This document shows, in pieces, positions 34,897-45,340 of a stretch of 53,080 bases of DNA. Location: positions 1 through 53,080 of the forward strand of contig NZ_JAANOY010000016.1 in assembly GCF_011320095.1 (NCBI RefSeq). Direction: 5' to 3'. The DNA comes from Cognatiluteimonas telluris (lineage in GTDB: Bacteria > Pseudomonadota > Gammaproteobacteria > Xanthomonadales > Xanthomonadaceae). The translations under genes and the position numbers were made by a program. The notes beneath the pieces are model-generated. The model was given only the letters and a program-made list of their open reading frames with translations. It made no database searches and was not told the origin of the DNA. The stretch's first letter is position 1, and every line of letters begins with the position of its first letter.

Positions 34897-36786
34897 ATGC
34901 CCGAGTCCTTCCATCGTTACGACGTCATCGTCATCGGCGGCGGCCACGCCGGCACCGAGGCGGCGCTGGCGTCGGCCCGCAGCGGTGCGCGCACGCTGCT
35001 GCTGACCCACAACATCGAGACGGTCGGCGCGATGAGCTGCAACCCGGCGATCGGCGGGATCGGCAAGGGCCACCTGGTGCGCGAGATCGATGCGCTCGGC
35101 GGCGTCATGGCCCGCGCCGCCGATGCCGCCGGCATCCAGTGGCGCCGGCTCAACGCCTCCAAGGGACCCGCGGTGCGCGCCACCCGCTGCCAGGCCGATC
35201 GCGCGCTGTATCGCGGCTTCATCCGCCGCGCGGTGGAATCCCAGCGCAACCTCAGCGTGTTCCAGGCCGCGGTCGACGACCTGTTGATCGAAGGCGAGCA
35301 AGTGCGCGGCGTGCTCACCCAGACCGGCCTGCGGTTCACGGCGCCGGCGGTGGTGCTGACCGCGGGCACCTTCCTTGCCGGCCGCATCCATGTCGGCGAC
35401 ACCCAGTACGCCGCCGGGCGCATGGGCGATCCGCCGGCGACGACGCTGGCCGCGAAGCTGCGCGAGCGGCCCTTCGTCGTCGACCGCCTCAAGACCGGCA
35501 CGCCGCCGCGGATCGATGGCCGCAGCCTGGATTACTCGGTGATGACGCTGCAGCCCGGCGACGACCCGCGCCCGGTGTTCTCGTTCATGGGCACGCGCGC
35601 CGACCATCCGCGGCAGGTGCCGTGCTGGATCACCCACACCAGCGAACGCACCCACGACATCATCCGTGGCGCTCTGCATCGCTCGCCGCTGTACAGCGGC
35701 CAGATCGAAGGCGTCGGCCCGCGCTACTGCCCATCGATCGAGGACAAGGTGGTGCGCTTCGCCGACAAGGACAGCCACCAGGTGTTCGTCGAGCCCGAGG
35801 GCCTGGACGCCAGCGAGATCTATCCCAACGGCATCTCGACCTCGCTGCCGTTCGACGTGCAGCTGGAGCTTGTGCGCAGCATCCGCGGCTTCGAGCGCGC
35901 GCACATCACCCGGCCCGGGTACGCGATCGAATACGACTATTTCGATCCGCGCGGGCTGAAGGCATCGCTGGAAACCAAACCGATCGCCGGGCTGTTCTTC
36001 GCCGGCCAGATCAACGGCACCACCGGCTACGAGGAGGCCGCCGCGCAGGGACTCATCGCCGGGCTCAATGCCGCGCGCCACGTGCGCGCGCTGCCGGCGT
36101 GGTCGCCACGGCGCGACCAGGCCTACATCGGCGTGCTGATCGACGACCTCGTCACCCAGGGCACCACCGAGCCCTACCGCATGTTCACTTCGCGCGCCGA
36201 ATACCGCTTGCAGTTGCGCGAGGACAATGCCGACCTGCGGCTGACGCCGATCGGGCGCGAACTTGGCCTGGTCGACGACGCGCGCGCGGCCGCTTTCGAA
36301 CGCAAGCGCGAGGCGATCGAATGCGAGCAGGCGCGCCTGGGCGCGCTGTGGGCGACGCCGAACAACGCATTGGGGCGCGAACTGGCTTCGGTGCTGTCGC
36401 TGGAGCTCAGCCGCGAGAGCAGTGCGCTGGACCTGCTCAAGCGCCCGGAACTGGATTACGCGGCACTGCTGTCGGTGCCCGGGTTCTCGCCTGCGGTCGA
36501 CGACCCGGCGGTGGCCGAACAGGTCGAGATCGGAGTCAAGTATTCGGGCTACCTGCAACGCCAGCACGACGAGATCGCGCGCCAGCAGCGGCACGAAGCC
36601 CACGCGATCCCCGCGGGTTTCGATTACGCCGCCGTGCGCGGCCTTTCGGCGGAAGTGCAACAGAAACTCGAGCGTGTGCGTCCGGAGACCATCGGCCAGG
36701 CGCAACGCATCCCGGGCATGACACCGGCGGCGATTTCCTTGCTGCTGGTGCACCTGGCGCGCGTGCAGCGCGCGCGCGTGGCCTAG
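34897..36786 (+). CDS. mnmG: tRNA uridine-5-carboxymethylaminomethyl modification enzyme MnmG (GidA)
   Basis: A 629-residue FAD enzyme that works with MnmE to modify U34 in tRNAs. The FAD dinucleotide motif [15 protein letters not shown] is near residue 10. The conserved [17 protein letters not shown] near 46, the tRNA-reading region around [16 protein letters not shown] near 215, and the FAD-binding [19 protein letters not shown] near 367 are present. Length is normal (about 630). Start 34897 is preferred over the longer frame from 34630, which would translate the small-RNA and terminator region. Confidence 0.97.
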   Translation: MPESFHRYDVIVIGGGHAGTEAALASARSGARTLLLTHNIETVGAMSCNPAIGGIGKGHLVREIDALGGVMARAADAAGIQWRRLNASKGPAVRATRCQADRALYRGFIRRAVESQRNLSVFQAAVDDLLIEGEQVRGVLTQTGLRFTAPAVVLTAGTFLAGRIHVGDTQYAAGRMGDPPATTLAAKLRERPFVVDRLKTGTPPRIDGRSLDYSVMTLQPGDDPRPVFSFMGTRADHPRQVPCWITHTSERTHDIIRGALHRSPLYSGQIEGVGPRYCPSIEDKVVRFADKDSHQVFVEPEGLDASEIYPNGISTSLPFDVQLELVRSIRGFERAHITRPGYAIEYDYFDPRGLKASLETKPIAGLFFAGQINGTTGYEEAAAQGLIAGLNAARHVRALPAWSPRRDQAYIGVLIDDLVTQGTTEPYRMFTSRAEYRLQLREDNADLRLTPIGRELGLVDDARAAAFERKREAIECEQARLGALWATPNNALGRELASVLSLELSRESSALDLLKRPELDYAALLSVPGFSPAVDDPAVAEQVEIGVKYSGYLQRQHDEIARQQRHEAHAIPAGFDYAAVRGLSAEVQQKLERVRPETIGQAQRIPGMTPAAISLLLVHLARVQRARVA

Positions 36787-36805
36787 GCACCCCCGCCCGC
36801 TTCCG

Positions 36806-36865
36806 GTGGGAGCGAAGCCCAGGTCGCCCGTGGGCTTTGCGCCTCGCTCCACGCGGCGCTCCTAC
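36806..36865. repeat. REP-like inverted repeat downstream of mnmG
   Basis: GTGGGAGCGAAGCCCA (36806-36821) is complementary to TGGGCTTTGCG...CGCTCCAC (36831-36852) with an internal bulge, and ends in GCTCCTAC like the element near 23470. A TACAAT hexamer at 36863-36868 just after it could be the -10 of the next gene. Confidence 0.6.
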
Positions 36866-36891
36866 AATGGGCCGCTCAATGGAGAGGCACG

Positions 36892-38232
36892 ATGCGCCAA
36901 TTGACCATACTTGCGTGCGGCCTGCTGCCCGTGCTGTTGCTTGGCTGCCATCGAACGCCCGACGCCGCCGAGGCGTCCGCGGCCGTGGGCCATGGCGATT
37001 ACGCGCGCAGCGAGTGGCTGGTGCCCTCGTCCCCGGGCGCGATCGCCCCTGGCCTGGCGACCAGCCATGACGGCCGCCTGCTGCTGAGCTGGATCAGCAC
37101 GGTGCCCGGACGCCGCGATGCGCTGCAGTTCGCCGCCTGGGGCGACCAGGGCAACTGGGAAAGTGGCGCGCGCACGATCGTGGTCGGCGATGCGCTGCTG
37201 GCCGAAGCCGCCAACCGGCCGCACATGGCGGCGACCGCCGACGGCGCGCTGTGGGTGCAATGGCTGCAGAAGGATCTGGCGCAGCCTGGCGCCACCGACC
37301 TCATGCTCGCCCGCTCGGTCGATGGCGGCTTCAACTGGAGTCCGCCGGCACGCATCAACGGCCGTACCGACGATGCCGAACGCGGCTTCGTCTCGCTGTG
37401 GCCGGCCGGTCGCGACAGTCTCGGCGTGGCTTGGCTCGACGGCAGCGCCGATGCGGCGCCGCCCACGGCATCGCCGGCCAAGGCCACGACCGCACCGCGC
37501 GCGAAGACACCCGCGCCAGGCGCGCATGCGATGGACGACGGGACTTCCGACGCGGCGGCCGACCAACGCACCGCGGTGCATGCCGCGCTGTTCGACCGCC
37601 TGCTGCAACGCCACGACGATGCGGTCGTCGATACGCTGGCCTGCGACTGCTGCCAGACCGCCGCGGCGGCGATCGCGCCGGGTGCGCTGCTCGTGTTCCG
37701 CGACCGAGACGCGAAGGAAACCCGCGATATCGCCAGCGCCCGCTTCGATGGCGCCCACTGGACCGCGCCAACGCCGGTCCACTCCGACCATTGGACGATG
37801 CCGGCATGCCCGGTCAACGGCCCGGCGCTGGCGGTGGAGGGCCACACCGCGTTCGTCGCCTGGTACACCGCCGCCGGGCAGCAGCCGACGGTGTCGCTCG
37901 CGCGCAGTCGCGATGGTGGCCAGCGGTTCGACCCGCCGGTCGTCGTCGACCACGGCGACGCCGTGCAGGGCCGCGTCGCGGTGGCTTTCGGTGGCGCCCA
38001 GGTCTGGATCGCGTGGTTGCGCGCGGAGGCGGGCGGCCAGGGGCTGTGGCTGGCGCGCTACACGCCGGACCTGACGCGCGAACTGCAGCGGATGCGGGTT
38101 GCGACGCTGCATGGCCAGGGCATCGCTTCGGGCTACCCGCAACTGGCCCTGCATCGCGATGCGGCGTACCTGGTCTGGACCGACGTCGCCGACGGCACGC
38201 CGCGACTGCGCGGTGCGATCGTCAGCCGCTAG
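36892..38232 (+). CDS. Asp-box (BNR/sialidase-like) lipoprotein with a CxCC motif
   Basis: A 446-residue lipoprotein; the signal ends with VLLLGC at about residue 19. The fold is a predicted beta-propeller with sialidase Asp-boxes (SVDGGFNWSP near 144, SRDGGQRFDP near 340). Mid-protein it has the unusual ACDCCQTAAAAI near residue 250 and PACPVNGPAL near 304, suggesting metal or disulfide chemistry. A low-complexity Ala/Pro/Thr insert (about 186-225) interrupts the fold. I know similar Cys-containing propeller proteins only as uncharacterised sialidase-like proteins, so no enzyme activity is claimed. GGAGAGG is the ribosome site. It is convergent with the RNB gene. Confidence 0.78.
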   Translation: MRQLTILACGLLPVLLLGCHRTPDAAEASAAVGHGDYARSEWLVPSSPGAIAPGLATSHDGRLLLSWISTVPGRRDALQFAAWGDQGNWESGARTIVVGDALLAEAANRPHMAATADGALWVQWLQKDLAQPGATDLMLARSVDGGFNWSPPARINGRTDDAERGFVSLWPAGRDSLGVAWLDGSADAAPPTASPAKATTAPRAKTPAPGAHAMDDGTSDAAADQRTAVHAALFDRLLQRHDDAVVDTLACDCCQTAAAAIAPGALLVFRDRDAKETRDIASARFDGAHWTAPTPVHSDHWTMPACPVNGPALAVEGHTAFVAWYTAAGQQPTVSLARSRDGGQRFDPPVVVDHGDAVQGRVAVAFGGAQVWIAWLRAEAGGQGLWLARYTPDLTRELQRMRVATLHGQGIASGYPQLALHRDAAYLVWTDVADGTPRLRGAIVSR

Positions 38233-38247
38233 CGGTCCAGCCGGCGC

Positions 38248-39687
38248 TCACGCCAGCACGAAGCGGGTGGTCCGCCGCGCAGGATCGGCTTCGACCAGCC
38301 GCACCCGCACCGTATCGCCGAGCGGCAGCGGGCCGGCACCGGCGACCGGCGCCTCGATCGCCGGATCGCGCAGCATGACCACGCCCTGCGCGGGATCGTC
38401 GCGACGCACCTCGACGAGGTCGCCCTCGAACACCTCGCCCACGCGCGAAGCCAGCGTCGCGGCCTCCACCTGGTCGAGCACCGCGCGCTCGAAGCGGCTG
38501 GCGCGCTGGTCGGCGGCCTGCATCGTCGCCGGCAGCGCCGGCAGGGCATCGCGCACCCACGCCGGTACCGGCGCCTGCGCGCACAGCGCGACGCAGGTCT
38601 CGCCGGTGTAGCGGTCCACCAGCCGCCGCAGCGGCGCGGTCGCATGCGCGTATTCGGCGGCCAGTGGCCAGTGCATCGGTTGCGCCGGCAGCGCGCCGTC
38701 GAAGGCGACGTAACCGGCGCCGCGCAGCACGGTGGTGCTGGCCACCATCATCGCCACGTCGCGCGGCTTGGCTGGATCCAGCGAATCGATGAAGTCCGGA
38801 TACGACATCGCCTGCGGCCAGGCCAGGCCGAGCGCGTGCGCGGTGCGTCGCAGGCGCTCGACGGCCCCGTCCTGCGGCTTGGGCAGCGTGCGCAGGATGC
38901 CCACCTGCGCCTGCACCATCAGGTGCGCGGCGGCCATGCCGGTGAGCAGCGAGATCTGTTCGTTCCAGTCCTCCACCGGATGGCGCGCACGGAATTCCAG
39001 CCGCCATTGCCCATCGCCCTCGACGCGGATCTCCTGCTCCGGCAGCGGCAGGCTGATGCCGCCGCGACGACGCTCGCGCTGCTTGCGCAGCTCGCCCACT
39101 TCGCGCAGCAACGCCCACATCGGATCGGCATCGCCGGCATCGATGCGTGCCTGCACGCCGTCGTAATCCAGTCGCGCCCGGCTGCGCACGCGCGCACGGC
39201 GCACGTCGACCGCGGTGCCTTCGCCGGTCGCGTCGAGCTCGATGCTCCACAGCAGCGCCGGGCGCACCTGGTCGGGCAGCAGCGAGGCCGCATCCTCGGA
39301 CAGGATTTTCGGGTGCAGCGGGATCTTCGCGTCGGCGCCGTACAGGGTTTCGCCGCGCTTATGCGCCTCGATGTCGATCGCGTCGCCGGCGGTGACGAAG
39401 GCGGCGACGTCGGCGATGGCGTAATGCACGCGATAGCCGTCGCCCGCGCGCTCGACGTGCAGTGCCTGGTCCAGGTCCATCGCGCCGGCGGGATCGATGG
39501 TGACGAAGGGAATGTCGGTGCGATCCAGCGCCGGCAGTCGCGGCGCAAGCGCGGCCTGCGCGGCGAGCGCCTCCACCCCGGGCGGGAACGCAAGCGGCAA
39601 CGCCTGTTCGCGCTTGATCGCGGCCACGCCCTGTTCGAGCGTCATCGCGATCGGCGGCGGCACGCGCAGGCGGCGGGTGGTGCTCAT
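38248..39687 (-). CDS. RNB-domain ribonuclease (RNase II/R family, compact form)
   Basis: A 479-residue exoribonuclease-type protein. The RNB active site reads TIDPAGAMDLDQAL (about residues 63-76): three of the four usual metal-binding Asp residues are present and the fourth position is Gln, a DLDQA form known from the shorter DrII-like branch of the family. Other landmarks are YAIADVAAFV near 89, ILSEDAASLLPDQVRPAL near 128, and YAHATAPLRRLVDRYTGE near 344. It lacks the two N-terminal cold-shock domains of E. coli RNase II. The C-terminal 65 residues look like a single small RNA-binding barrel. A strong AAGGAGAAG ribosome site lies inside the tamB 3' end, 4 bases separating the genes. Confidence 0.9.
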   Translation of the reverse strand: MSTTRRLRVPPPIAMTLEQGVAAIKREQALPLAFPPGVEALAAQAALAPRLPALDRTDIPFVTIDPAGAMDLDQALHVERAGDGYRVHYAIADVAAFVTAGDAIDIEAHKRGETLYGADAKIPLHPKILSEDAASLLPDQVRPALLWSIELDATGEGTAVDVRRARVRSRARLDYDGVQARIDAGDADPMWALLREVGELRKQRERRRGGISLPLPEQEIRVEGDGQWRLEFRARHPVEDWNEQISLLTGMAAAHLMVQAQVGILRTLPKPQDGAVERLRRTAHALGLAWPQAMSYPDFIDSLDPAKPRDVAMMVASTTVLRGAGYVAFDGALPAQPMHWPLAAEYAHATAPLRRLVDRYTGETCVALCAQAPVPAWVRDALPALPATMQAADQRASRFERAVLDQVEAATLASRVGEVFEGDLVEVRRDDPAQGVVMLRDPAIEAPVAGAGPLPLGDTVRVRLVEADPARRTTRFVLA

Positions 39688-39691
39688 CGGC

Positions 39692-42600
39692 TCACTTCTC
39701 CTTGCGCCAGTTGGCCGAGGCGCGGTTCTCGACCGTGCTCGATTCGATCTCGATGTCGAAGCCGTGCCCCAGCAGGTACTTCAGCGTCAGCACCTGCCCG
39801 GTGCCGAGCAGCGAGACACCGTAGCCGACGTAGAGGCGCGGCGACAGGTACTTGCCCACGCCAAGCACGCTGGCCCCGAGCGTGCGCGACTGGCTGACGC
39901 CGGCCGCGTCCAGGCCAAGTTTCGCGCCCAGCTGCGATGCGATGAGATTGCCGCCGGCGGCAAGCGCGGCGCCAGCGGCATCGAGCTGCTGCGCCTCGTC
40001 GTTGCTGGCGGTCGACAACGGGCGCCCGAGCGCGAGATAGGCCAGCGCCTGCGACTGGTCGGTGGCCGGATCGGTCCACACCTGCGCATGCGGGCGCGAC
40101 GCGCGACCGCTGACGTCGATGCCCGCGGTGACGTCGCCGACCTCGCGTTGCGCGCGGATGTCCAGGCGCGGGTCGCCGATGGGATCGTTGTTCCAGGCCA
40201 GGTCGCCGCGGGTGATGTCGAGCTTCTGACCGTAGGCGAGATAGCGGCCGCCGACCTGCAGCCTGCCGGTGGCACGCAGGGGCGCCCCTGCCGGCGCGCC
40301 GACCTGCAGGCTGCCGTCGAGGGTGCCGTCGAGGCCGAAGCCGCGCAGGTGCACGTCGTCGCCGAGCACCAGCGTGAGGTCCAGCGCCAGCGGGGTGGCG
40401 GCCTTGGCGTCGGGCGTGGCCGGATCGAGCACCACGACATCCGGCGAGGTGGTCGCGCCGCGGTCCAGTCGCGCCAGGTCGATGTCCGCGCTCGGTACGC
40501 CGACGCGGCCGGTGACCGACAGCGGTTGTCCGGCCGCATAACGCACGACCACGTCCGGGTCGATCACCGCGCGCAGCTCCGGCGTATCGGATGCGAGCAC
40601 GTTGTTTCCGCGCACGCGTAGCACCAGCGGCGCCGAGGGCGTGCCCGCCGTACCGCGCCAGCCCAGGGTGCCATCGACCGTGAGCACACCGTCGCCGGAG
40701 CGCAGCCGCCCGTCGATGCGCGCGCGGCCATCGGCTTGCGCCTGCAGGCGCAGGTTACCGTCGCGCAGCGTGAGCGCCAGCGCCGGCACCTCGGTGTGGA
40801 AGCCGCTGAGCTGTGCCTGCCCGCCCAGCACCGGCTGCGCGCGGGTGCCGCCGAGGGTGACGTGCCCCTGCAGGCGGCCGGCCGGATCGACGATGTCCGG
40901 CGACAGCAGTTCCATCCACGTCAGCGCGTCGGTCGAAAAGCCGAGCTGGCCCTGCAAGCGTGCGTACGCGTCCCAGCCGGTGGCCACCTGCGCATCGATG
41001 CGGCCGTTGCCGGACAGGCCGGCGTGCAGCGTGGCATCGAGTTGGCGCGGATCGAAGCGGGCGTCGAACACCAGCGCGTCGTACGCCACCAGGTCGCGAC
41101 GCGCGCGTTCGCTGTTGCGCAGTCCGCCCGCGGCCGACGTGACATGCACCTCGCCGCGCCAACGCCCCTGCACCGGTTGCACGTGGGCGCGGACATCGAG
41201 GACGCCGTGCAGGCGCCATGGCAGCCCATCGCTGCGCGGCGACAGCCATGGCCTCGCCAGGGCCAGTGGCAGGCCCCGTGCGTTGACCTCGATGCCCCGG
41301 CGCGGCCAGTCCGCGCTCGCGCACACGGTGCCGGCGTCGACGGCGACGAAGCAGTTGCGCGACAAAGTCCAGCGCGCGCCGTCCTGCGCGAACCGCGCCG
41401 GTGATTGCAGCCGCCACGGCGCGCCCTGCGCGGGCGCCAGCCGCAACGCCGCCAGCGTGCCGCGCCAACCGCCGCCGTGCCTGCTGGCCTGGCCCACGAG
41501 CGTCATCGTGCCAAGCGGACCCTGCGCGCTCGCCTGCAGTTGCAGTGCTTCGACCGCGCCGCGCGCCTGCACCTGCAGGCGATCCATGTCGACGCCGGCC
41601 GCGAGGCCGCGTGCGTCGAGCGTCAAGGCACCGCCGCCACCGTGCCACGGCAGGCGCCCATGCGCCGACAACGCGTCCAGCCGCCGGCCGCCCCAGGCCA
41701 GGCCGCTGCCGTCGAGGTCGACAGCGATGTCCGGCGCCGTGCGCGGTCCGCGCAGTTGCAGGCGACCGCGCAACACGCCGCGCGCCTGCGGCAGCAGGTC
41801 GGCCAGCTGCAGCGGCGTGAAGCGCGCATCCAGGTCGATGCGATCGCCGAACGTGCCGTGCGCATCGACGCGGCTGGCGCCGATCGCCAGCGAGACCGCG
41901 CCCCGGTATTGCCTGGCGGCCAGCGCAACGTCGCCATGGCCCTGCAATGCGCGGCCGCGCAGCCGGCCGGCGATCGAGGGCACCTGCACCTGCGCGACGA
42001 GGTCGCCATCGGCCTGGCGGTGGCCACTGCTGCGGATGCGTCCGTCCAGCGCGCCGTCCCAACCGGGCACGACGTAGCCGGGGTCGAAGTGCGCCAGCTG
42101 CGCCTCCAGCGCCCATTGCAGCGACGGCGCCCAGCGCAGCTGGCCGCTGGCATCGAGCGCACCGCCCGGGGTGGCCGCCTGCATCCGGCGCAACAGCGCA
42201 TGTTGCCGGTCGCCGCGCGCATCGAACTGCACGCGCGCGGACTGCGCGCCGCGCTGCAGCGTGGCGTGGCCGATCGCCGCCCATGCGTCCAGCTGCCCGG
42301 CGAGGCCGAGGTCGGCATCGCCGCGCACGGCCGGCGCGCCCGGCGCGCGCCAGGTCAGTCCGCGCGCATTCACCGCGAATCGCAGGGACGACGTCCGCGG
42401 ATCGTGCAGGTCGGCGCGGCCGCGCACGGTGATGCGGCCATCGAGCGTATCGATGACCAGCGGCTGCAGCTCGAGCATCTGGTCGACGAGCGCGACCTGC
42501 GATGGCTGGACGACGACCGACCACGCGCCGCGCGCCGCGTGTCCGTGCAGTCGTGCATGGCCACCGGTGCCGTCGGCGTGCAGGGCGAACGCGACCGGCG

Positions 42601-43540
42601 TCTTCGCCACGCCGTCGGTGAGCAATCCGGGGTCGAACGCGCTCGATTGCGCATCCAGCGTCCAGCGTGGCGACTGCACGCCGTGCAAGGCCAGTGTCGC
42701 GCGCACCGGTGCCGGCGCATGGCCGCCGATCGCTACCTGCATCGCCGACAGGTCGCCGCGCGCCACCAGTGCCAGCGCCGGCCGGGTGCCTCCTGCGGCC
42801 GGCAACACGGCCGTCACGGTGAGATCGCTGCGGTAGTCGTCGGCAGGGGCGTAGTCGCCATGCGCGGTGAAGCGTCCGCGATCGCTGTCCACGCGCAGGT
42901 GCTCGACGTGCAGTCGCCCGCGCGCGGCATCGATCCCGCCGCGCACCGAGGCGATGTCGACCAGCGGCGCGCCATCGCGCGTGACCCGCAGGCGGTCGAT
43001 GCGGATGGCATCGGCGCGCAGTGCCAGCGGCGGCGCGATCTGCGGCAGCGATCCCGGCCAGCGCGGCAATTCGAACGGCTGCGTCGTCGTCGGCAGCTCC
43101 AGCGTCGCATCGGCGATCGCCAGCGCATCCAGCCGCAGCCTGCGTCCCAGCAGCGGGCGCAGTGCCGGGTCGATCGCCACCGTGCGCGCGGTGAAGACCA
43201 GCGTGCCCATGTCGCAACGGTGGGTTGGATCGGCGACGCACGCGGCATTGCGCTGGCGCGGCATCGAAAAGCGCACCCCGTGCAGCACCATCGGCCCCGA
43301 CACCGGGCCTTCGGCACGCTGCCAGGTCAGCGACGTGCCCTGCGGCAGGCGCGCGACGATCTGCCGCAGCAGCACGTCGCGACCGCCGATCGTGGTCAGC
43401 AGCCACCACGCGACGACCGCGACGACGACCACCAGCGCCGCGATCGCCCGGCCCGAGCGCCATGCCACCCGGCGCGCGAGCGCGCGTCGCGCCGCGTGGC
43501 GCTGCGCGCGCTGTTCCGGCGTCAGCGGCACGCCCCTCAT
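39692..43540 (-). CDS. tamB: Translocation and assembly module protein TamB
   Basis: A 1282-residue AsmA-like protein: one N-terminal inner-membrane helix (about residues 29-50), a very long repetitive beta-strand region that spans the periplasm as a hydrophobic groove, and the C-terminal TamB (DUF490) domain (about 900-1282) ending in GFDIEIESSTVENRASANWR. TamB pairs with TamA and is implicated in outer-membrane protein assembly and phospholipid transport. Length is typical (about 1250-1300). It starts 27 bases after tamA and is followed by the RNB gene. Confidence 0.94.
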   Translation of the reverse strand: MRGVPLTPEQRAQRHAARRALARRVAWRSGRAIAALVVVVAVVAWWLLTTIGGRDVLLRQIVARLPQGTSLTWQRAEGPVSGPMVLHGVRFSMPRQRNAACVADPTHRCDMGTLVFTARTVAIDPALRPLLGRRLRLDALAIADATLELPTTTQPFELPRWPGSLPQIAPPLALRADAIRIDRLRVTRDGAPLVDIASVRGGIDAARGRLHVEHLRVDSDRGRFTAHGDYAPADDYRSDLTVTAVLPAAGGTRPALALVARGDLSAMQVAIGGHAPAPVRATLALHGVQSPRWTLDAQSSAFDPGLLTDGVAKTPVAFALHADGTGGHARLHGHAARGAWSVVVQPSQVALVDQMLELQPLVIDTLDGRITVRGRADLHDPRTSSLRFAVNARGLTWRAPGAPAVRGDADLGLAGQLDAWAAIGHATLQRGAQSARVQFDARGDRQHALLRRMQAATPGGALDASGQLRWAPSLQWALEAQLAHFDPGYVVPGWDGALDGRIRSSGHRQADGDLVAQVQVPSIAGRLRGRALQGHGDVALAARQYRGAVSLAIGASRVDAHGTFGDRIDLDARFTPLQLADLLPQARGVLRGRLQLRGPRTAPDIAVDLDGSGLAWGGRRLDALSAHGRLPWHGGGGALTLDARGLAAGVDMDRLQVQARGAVEALQLQASAQGPLGTMTLVGQASRHGGGWRGTLAALRLAPAQGAPWRLQSPARFAQDGARWTLSRNCFVAVDAGTVCASADWPRRGIEVNARGLPLALARPWLSPRSDGLPWRLHGVLDVRAHVQPVQGRWRGEVHVTSAAGGLRNSERARRDLVAYDALVFDARFDPRQLDATLHAGLSGNGRIDAQVATGWDAYARLQGQLGFSTDALTWMELLSPDIVDPAGRLQGHVTLGGTRAQPVLGGQAQLSGFHTEVPALALTLRDGNLRLQAQADGRARIDGRLRSGDGVLTVDGTLGWRGTAGTPSAPLVLRVRGNNVLASDTPELRAVIDPDVVVRYAAGQPLSVTGRVGVPSADIDLARLDRGATTSPDVVVLDPATPDAKAATPLALDLTLVLGDDVHLRGFGLDGTLDGSLQVGAPAGAPLRATGRLQVGGRYLAYGQKLDITRGDLAWNNDPIGDPRLDIRAQREVGDVTAGIDVSGRASRPHAQVWTDPATDQSQALAYLALGRPLSTASNDEAQQLDAAGAALAAGGNLIASQLGAKLGLDAAGVSQSRTLGASVLGVGKYLSPRLYVGYGVSLLGTGQVLTLKYLLGHGFDIEIESSTVENRASANWRKEK

Positions 43541-43567
43541 CGGCCCACGCGCGTCATCGACCGACGC

Positions 43568-45334
43568 TCACAGGTCGGCCCCGAAGTTCAGCGACAGGGT
43601 GAAGTTCGCATCCGGATGGTCGAGGCCATGCGCGAGGTCCACCCGCAACGGGCCCACCGGCGAGCGCCAGCGCAGGCCGATGCCGACGCCGGTGCGCCAG
43701 TCCGGCGTGCGGCCGTTGAACGCGCTGCCGGTGTCGACGAAGACCGCGCCGCCCCATTGCTCGGTGAAGTAATGCTCGAACTCACTGCTCGCGGTGATGA
43801 GGTTGTTCGCGCCCAGGCCGAATGTCCCCAGCCGCGGGCCCACCTCGCGATAGTCGTAGCCGCGGATGCTGCGATCGCCGCCGGCATAGAAGCGCAGGCT
43901 CGGCGGCAGGTCGACCACCGCGTCGGTGAAGGTATGCCCCAGCTCGCCGCGCAGGATCAGCCGGTTGTCCGCGCCCAGGCCCTTGAACCAGCTCGCGCGG
44001 GCATGCACCTGCGCGAAGTCGGCATCCGAGCCCGCGCCCTTCGCCCCGCCGCGCAACTCCAGTGAACTGGACATGCCGCGCCGCGGATACAGCCGGTCGT
44101 CGACATCGATGTACTCCGCGCGCAATGCCGGAAAGGTGAACGTGCCGTACTGCCAGGCCGGCGCCAGCCCCTGCGCCGGATATGCCCAGCGCTCGCGCAG
44201 CACGTGCAGCGACACGTTGGCGGTCAGGTGCATGTTGACCTCGCCGCTGCGGCTGGCCACGAATTCCACCCGGCGGGTGTCGATGTAATCGGTCTGCTCG
44301 TCGGCGGCCTGCAGGCTTGCGGTATACCAGCCGTCGAGCCATGCGAATGCGGGGATGCGGTATTGCAGGGTGAGCGTCCTGCGCCGCTGCGCGTAGTCCA
44401 GCTCGGCCTGCGCCTTGTGCCCGCGCGCGTTGAGGTAGCGCCGCTCCACGCCCAGGCGCACGCCCGGCCCGCTGTCGGTGCCGTAGCTGACGCCGGCGAT
44501 GTAGATGCTGCGCTTGGCGGGCGCGAGCCTGACCTGCACCGGCACCTGGTGGTCGACCGCATTCGCGGGGTCGGGTTCGATGTCGATGCGGCTGAAGTAG
44601 TCCAATGCCATCAACGACTGCCGCAGGCGATCGATGCTGTCCTGCTGGTAGGGGTCGCCCGGCATCCAGTCGACGAGCTTGTCCAGCACGCGCTCATGGA
44701 TGATCGCCTGCGGCGCCTGCTCGAAGTCCACTGGCCCCAGCGCGTAGCGCGTGCCACTGCGCCAGGCGAGCGCGATGTCGGCGGCATGTTCGGCCCGCGT
44801 GACTTCGACCCGGTGCTCGGCAAGGGCCGCATCGAAATAACCGCGATCGGCAAGCTGTCCGGCGATGCGCGCCTTGCCCGCTTCGTAAACCCCCTGGTCG
44901 AAGACGTCGCCGATGGCGGGCCTGAAGGCGGCGACGCCGCGCTGCAGCGATGTGTCGTCGCCACCATCGCCCGAAATCGAGATCCGCTCACCGCGCACGC
45001 GCACCGGCGTCCCGGGGTCGACATCGATGCGGATGGCCGCCTGCCGTGGCTGGCCCGCCACGGCGAGGCGCTGCACGTCGACCTGCGCGGAGTAATAACC
45101 GAACGGCTCGAGCGCCGATCGCACCTGCGCCGGTGCCTCGCGCAGCAGCAAGGCCAATCGCCGCCCGGAGAGATCCTTGCCGATCGCGTCCACCAGCGGC
45201 AATGCCAAGCGCGCGTTCTGCGCCATTGGTTCGTCCAGGCCGCGGATGTCGACCCGCACCACGGTCGCGGCCTGCGCGGTTGCGACGGCCGCGAGCAGCA
45301 ACAGGGGCAGGCACAGCAGGCGGGTGGCGCGCAT
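43568..45334 (-). CDS. tamA: Outer-membrane translocation module TamA (Omp85 family)
   Basis: A 588-residue Omp85 protein with a signal peptide (residues 1 to about 22, core LLCLPLLLLAAVATAQA), three POTRA domains (about 25-260), and a 16-strand beta-barrel ending in an aromatic-rich C-terminus. The Omp85 lid motif RSIRGYDYREVGPR near residue 490 is diagnostic. Start 45334 is chosen over 45433 because it gives the signal peptide directly. A TATCCT hexamer sits six bases upstream, consistent with a leaderless transcript. It is followed by tamB. Confidence 0.94.
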   Translation of the reverse strand: MRATRLLCLPLLLLAAVATAQAATVVRVDIRGLDEPMAQNARLALPLVDAIGKDLSGRRLALLLREAPAQVRSALEPFGYYSAQVDVQRLAVAGQPRQAAIRIDVDPGTPVRVRGERISISGDGGDDTSLQRGVAAFRPAIGDVFDQGVYEAGKARIAGQLADRGYFDAALAEHRVEVTRAEHAADIALAWRSGTRYALGPVDFEQAPQAIIHERVLDKLVDWMPGDPYQQDSIDRLRQSLMALDYFSRIDIEPDPANAVDHQVPVQVRLAPAKRSIYIAGVSYGTDSGPGVRLGVERRYLNARGHKAQAELDYAQRRRTLTLQYRIPAFAWLDGWYTASLQAADEQTDYIDTRRVEFVASRSGEVNMHLTANVSLHVLRERWAYPAQGLAPAWQYGTFTFPALRAEYIDVDDRLYPRRGMSSSLELRGGAKGAGSDADFAQVHARASWFKGLGADNRLILRGELGHTFTDAVVDLPPSLRFYAGGDRSIRGYDYREVGPRLGTFGLGANNLITASSEFEHYFTEQWGGAVFVDTGSAFNGRTPDWRTGVGIGLRWRSPVGPLRVDLAHGLDHPDANFTLSLNFGADL

Positions 45335-45340
45335 GTCCCG

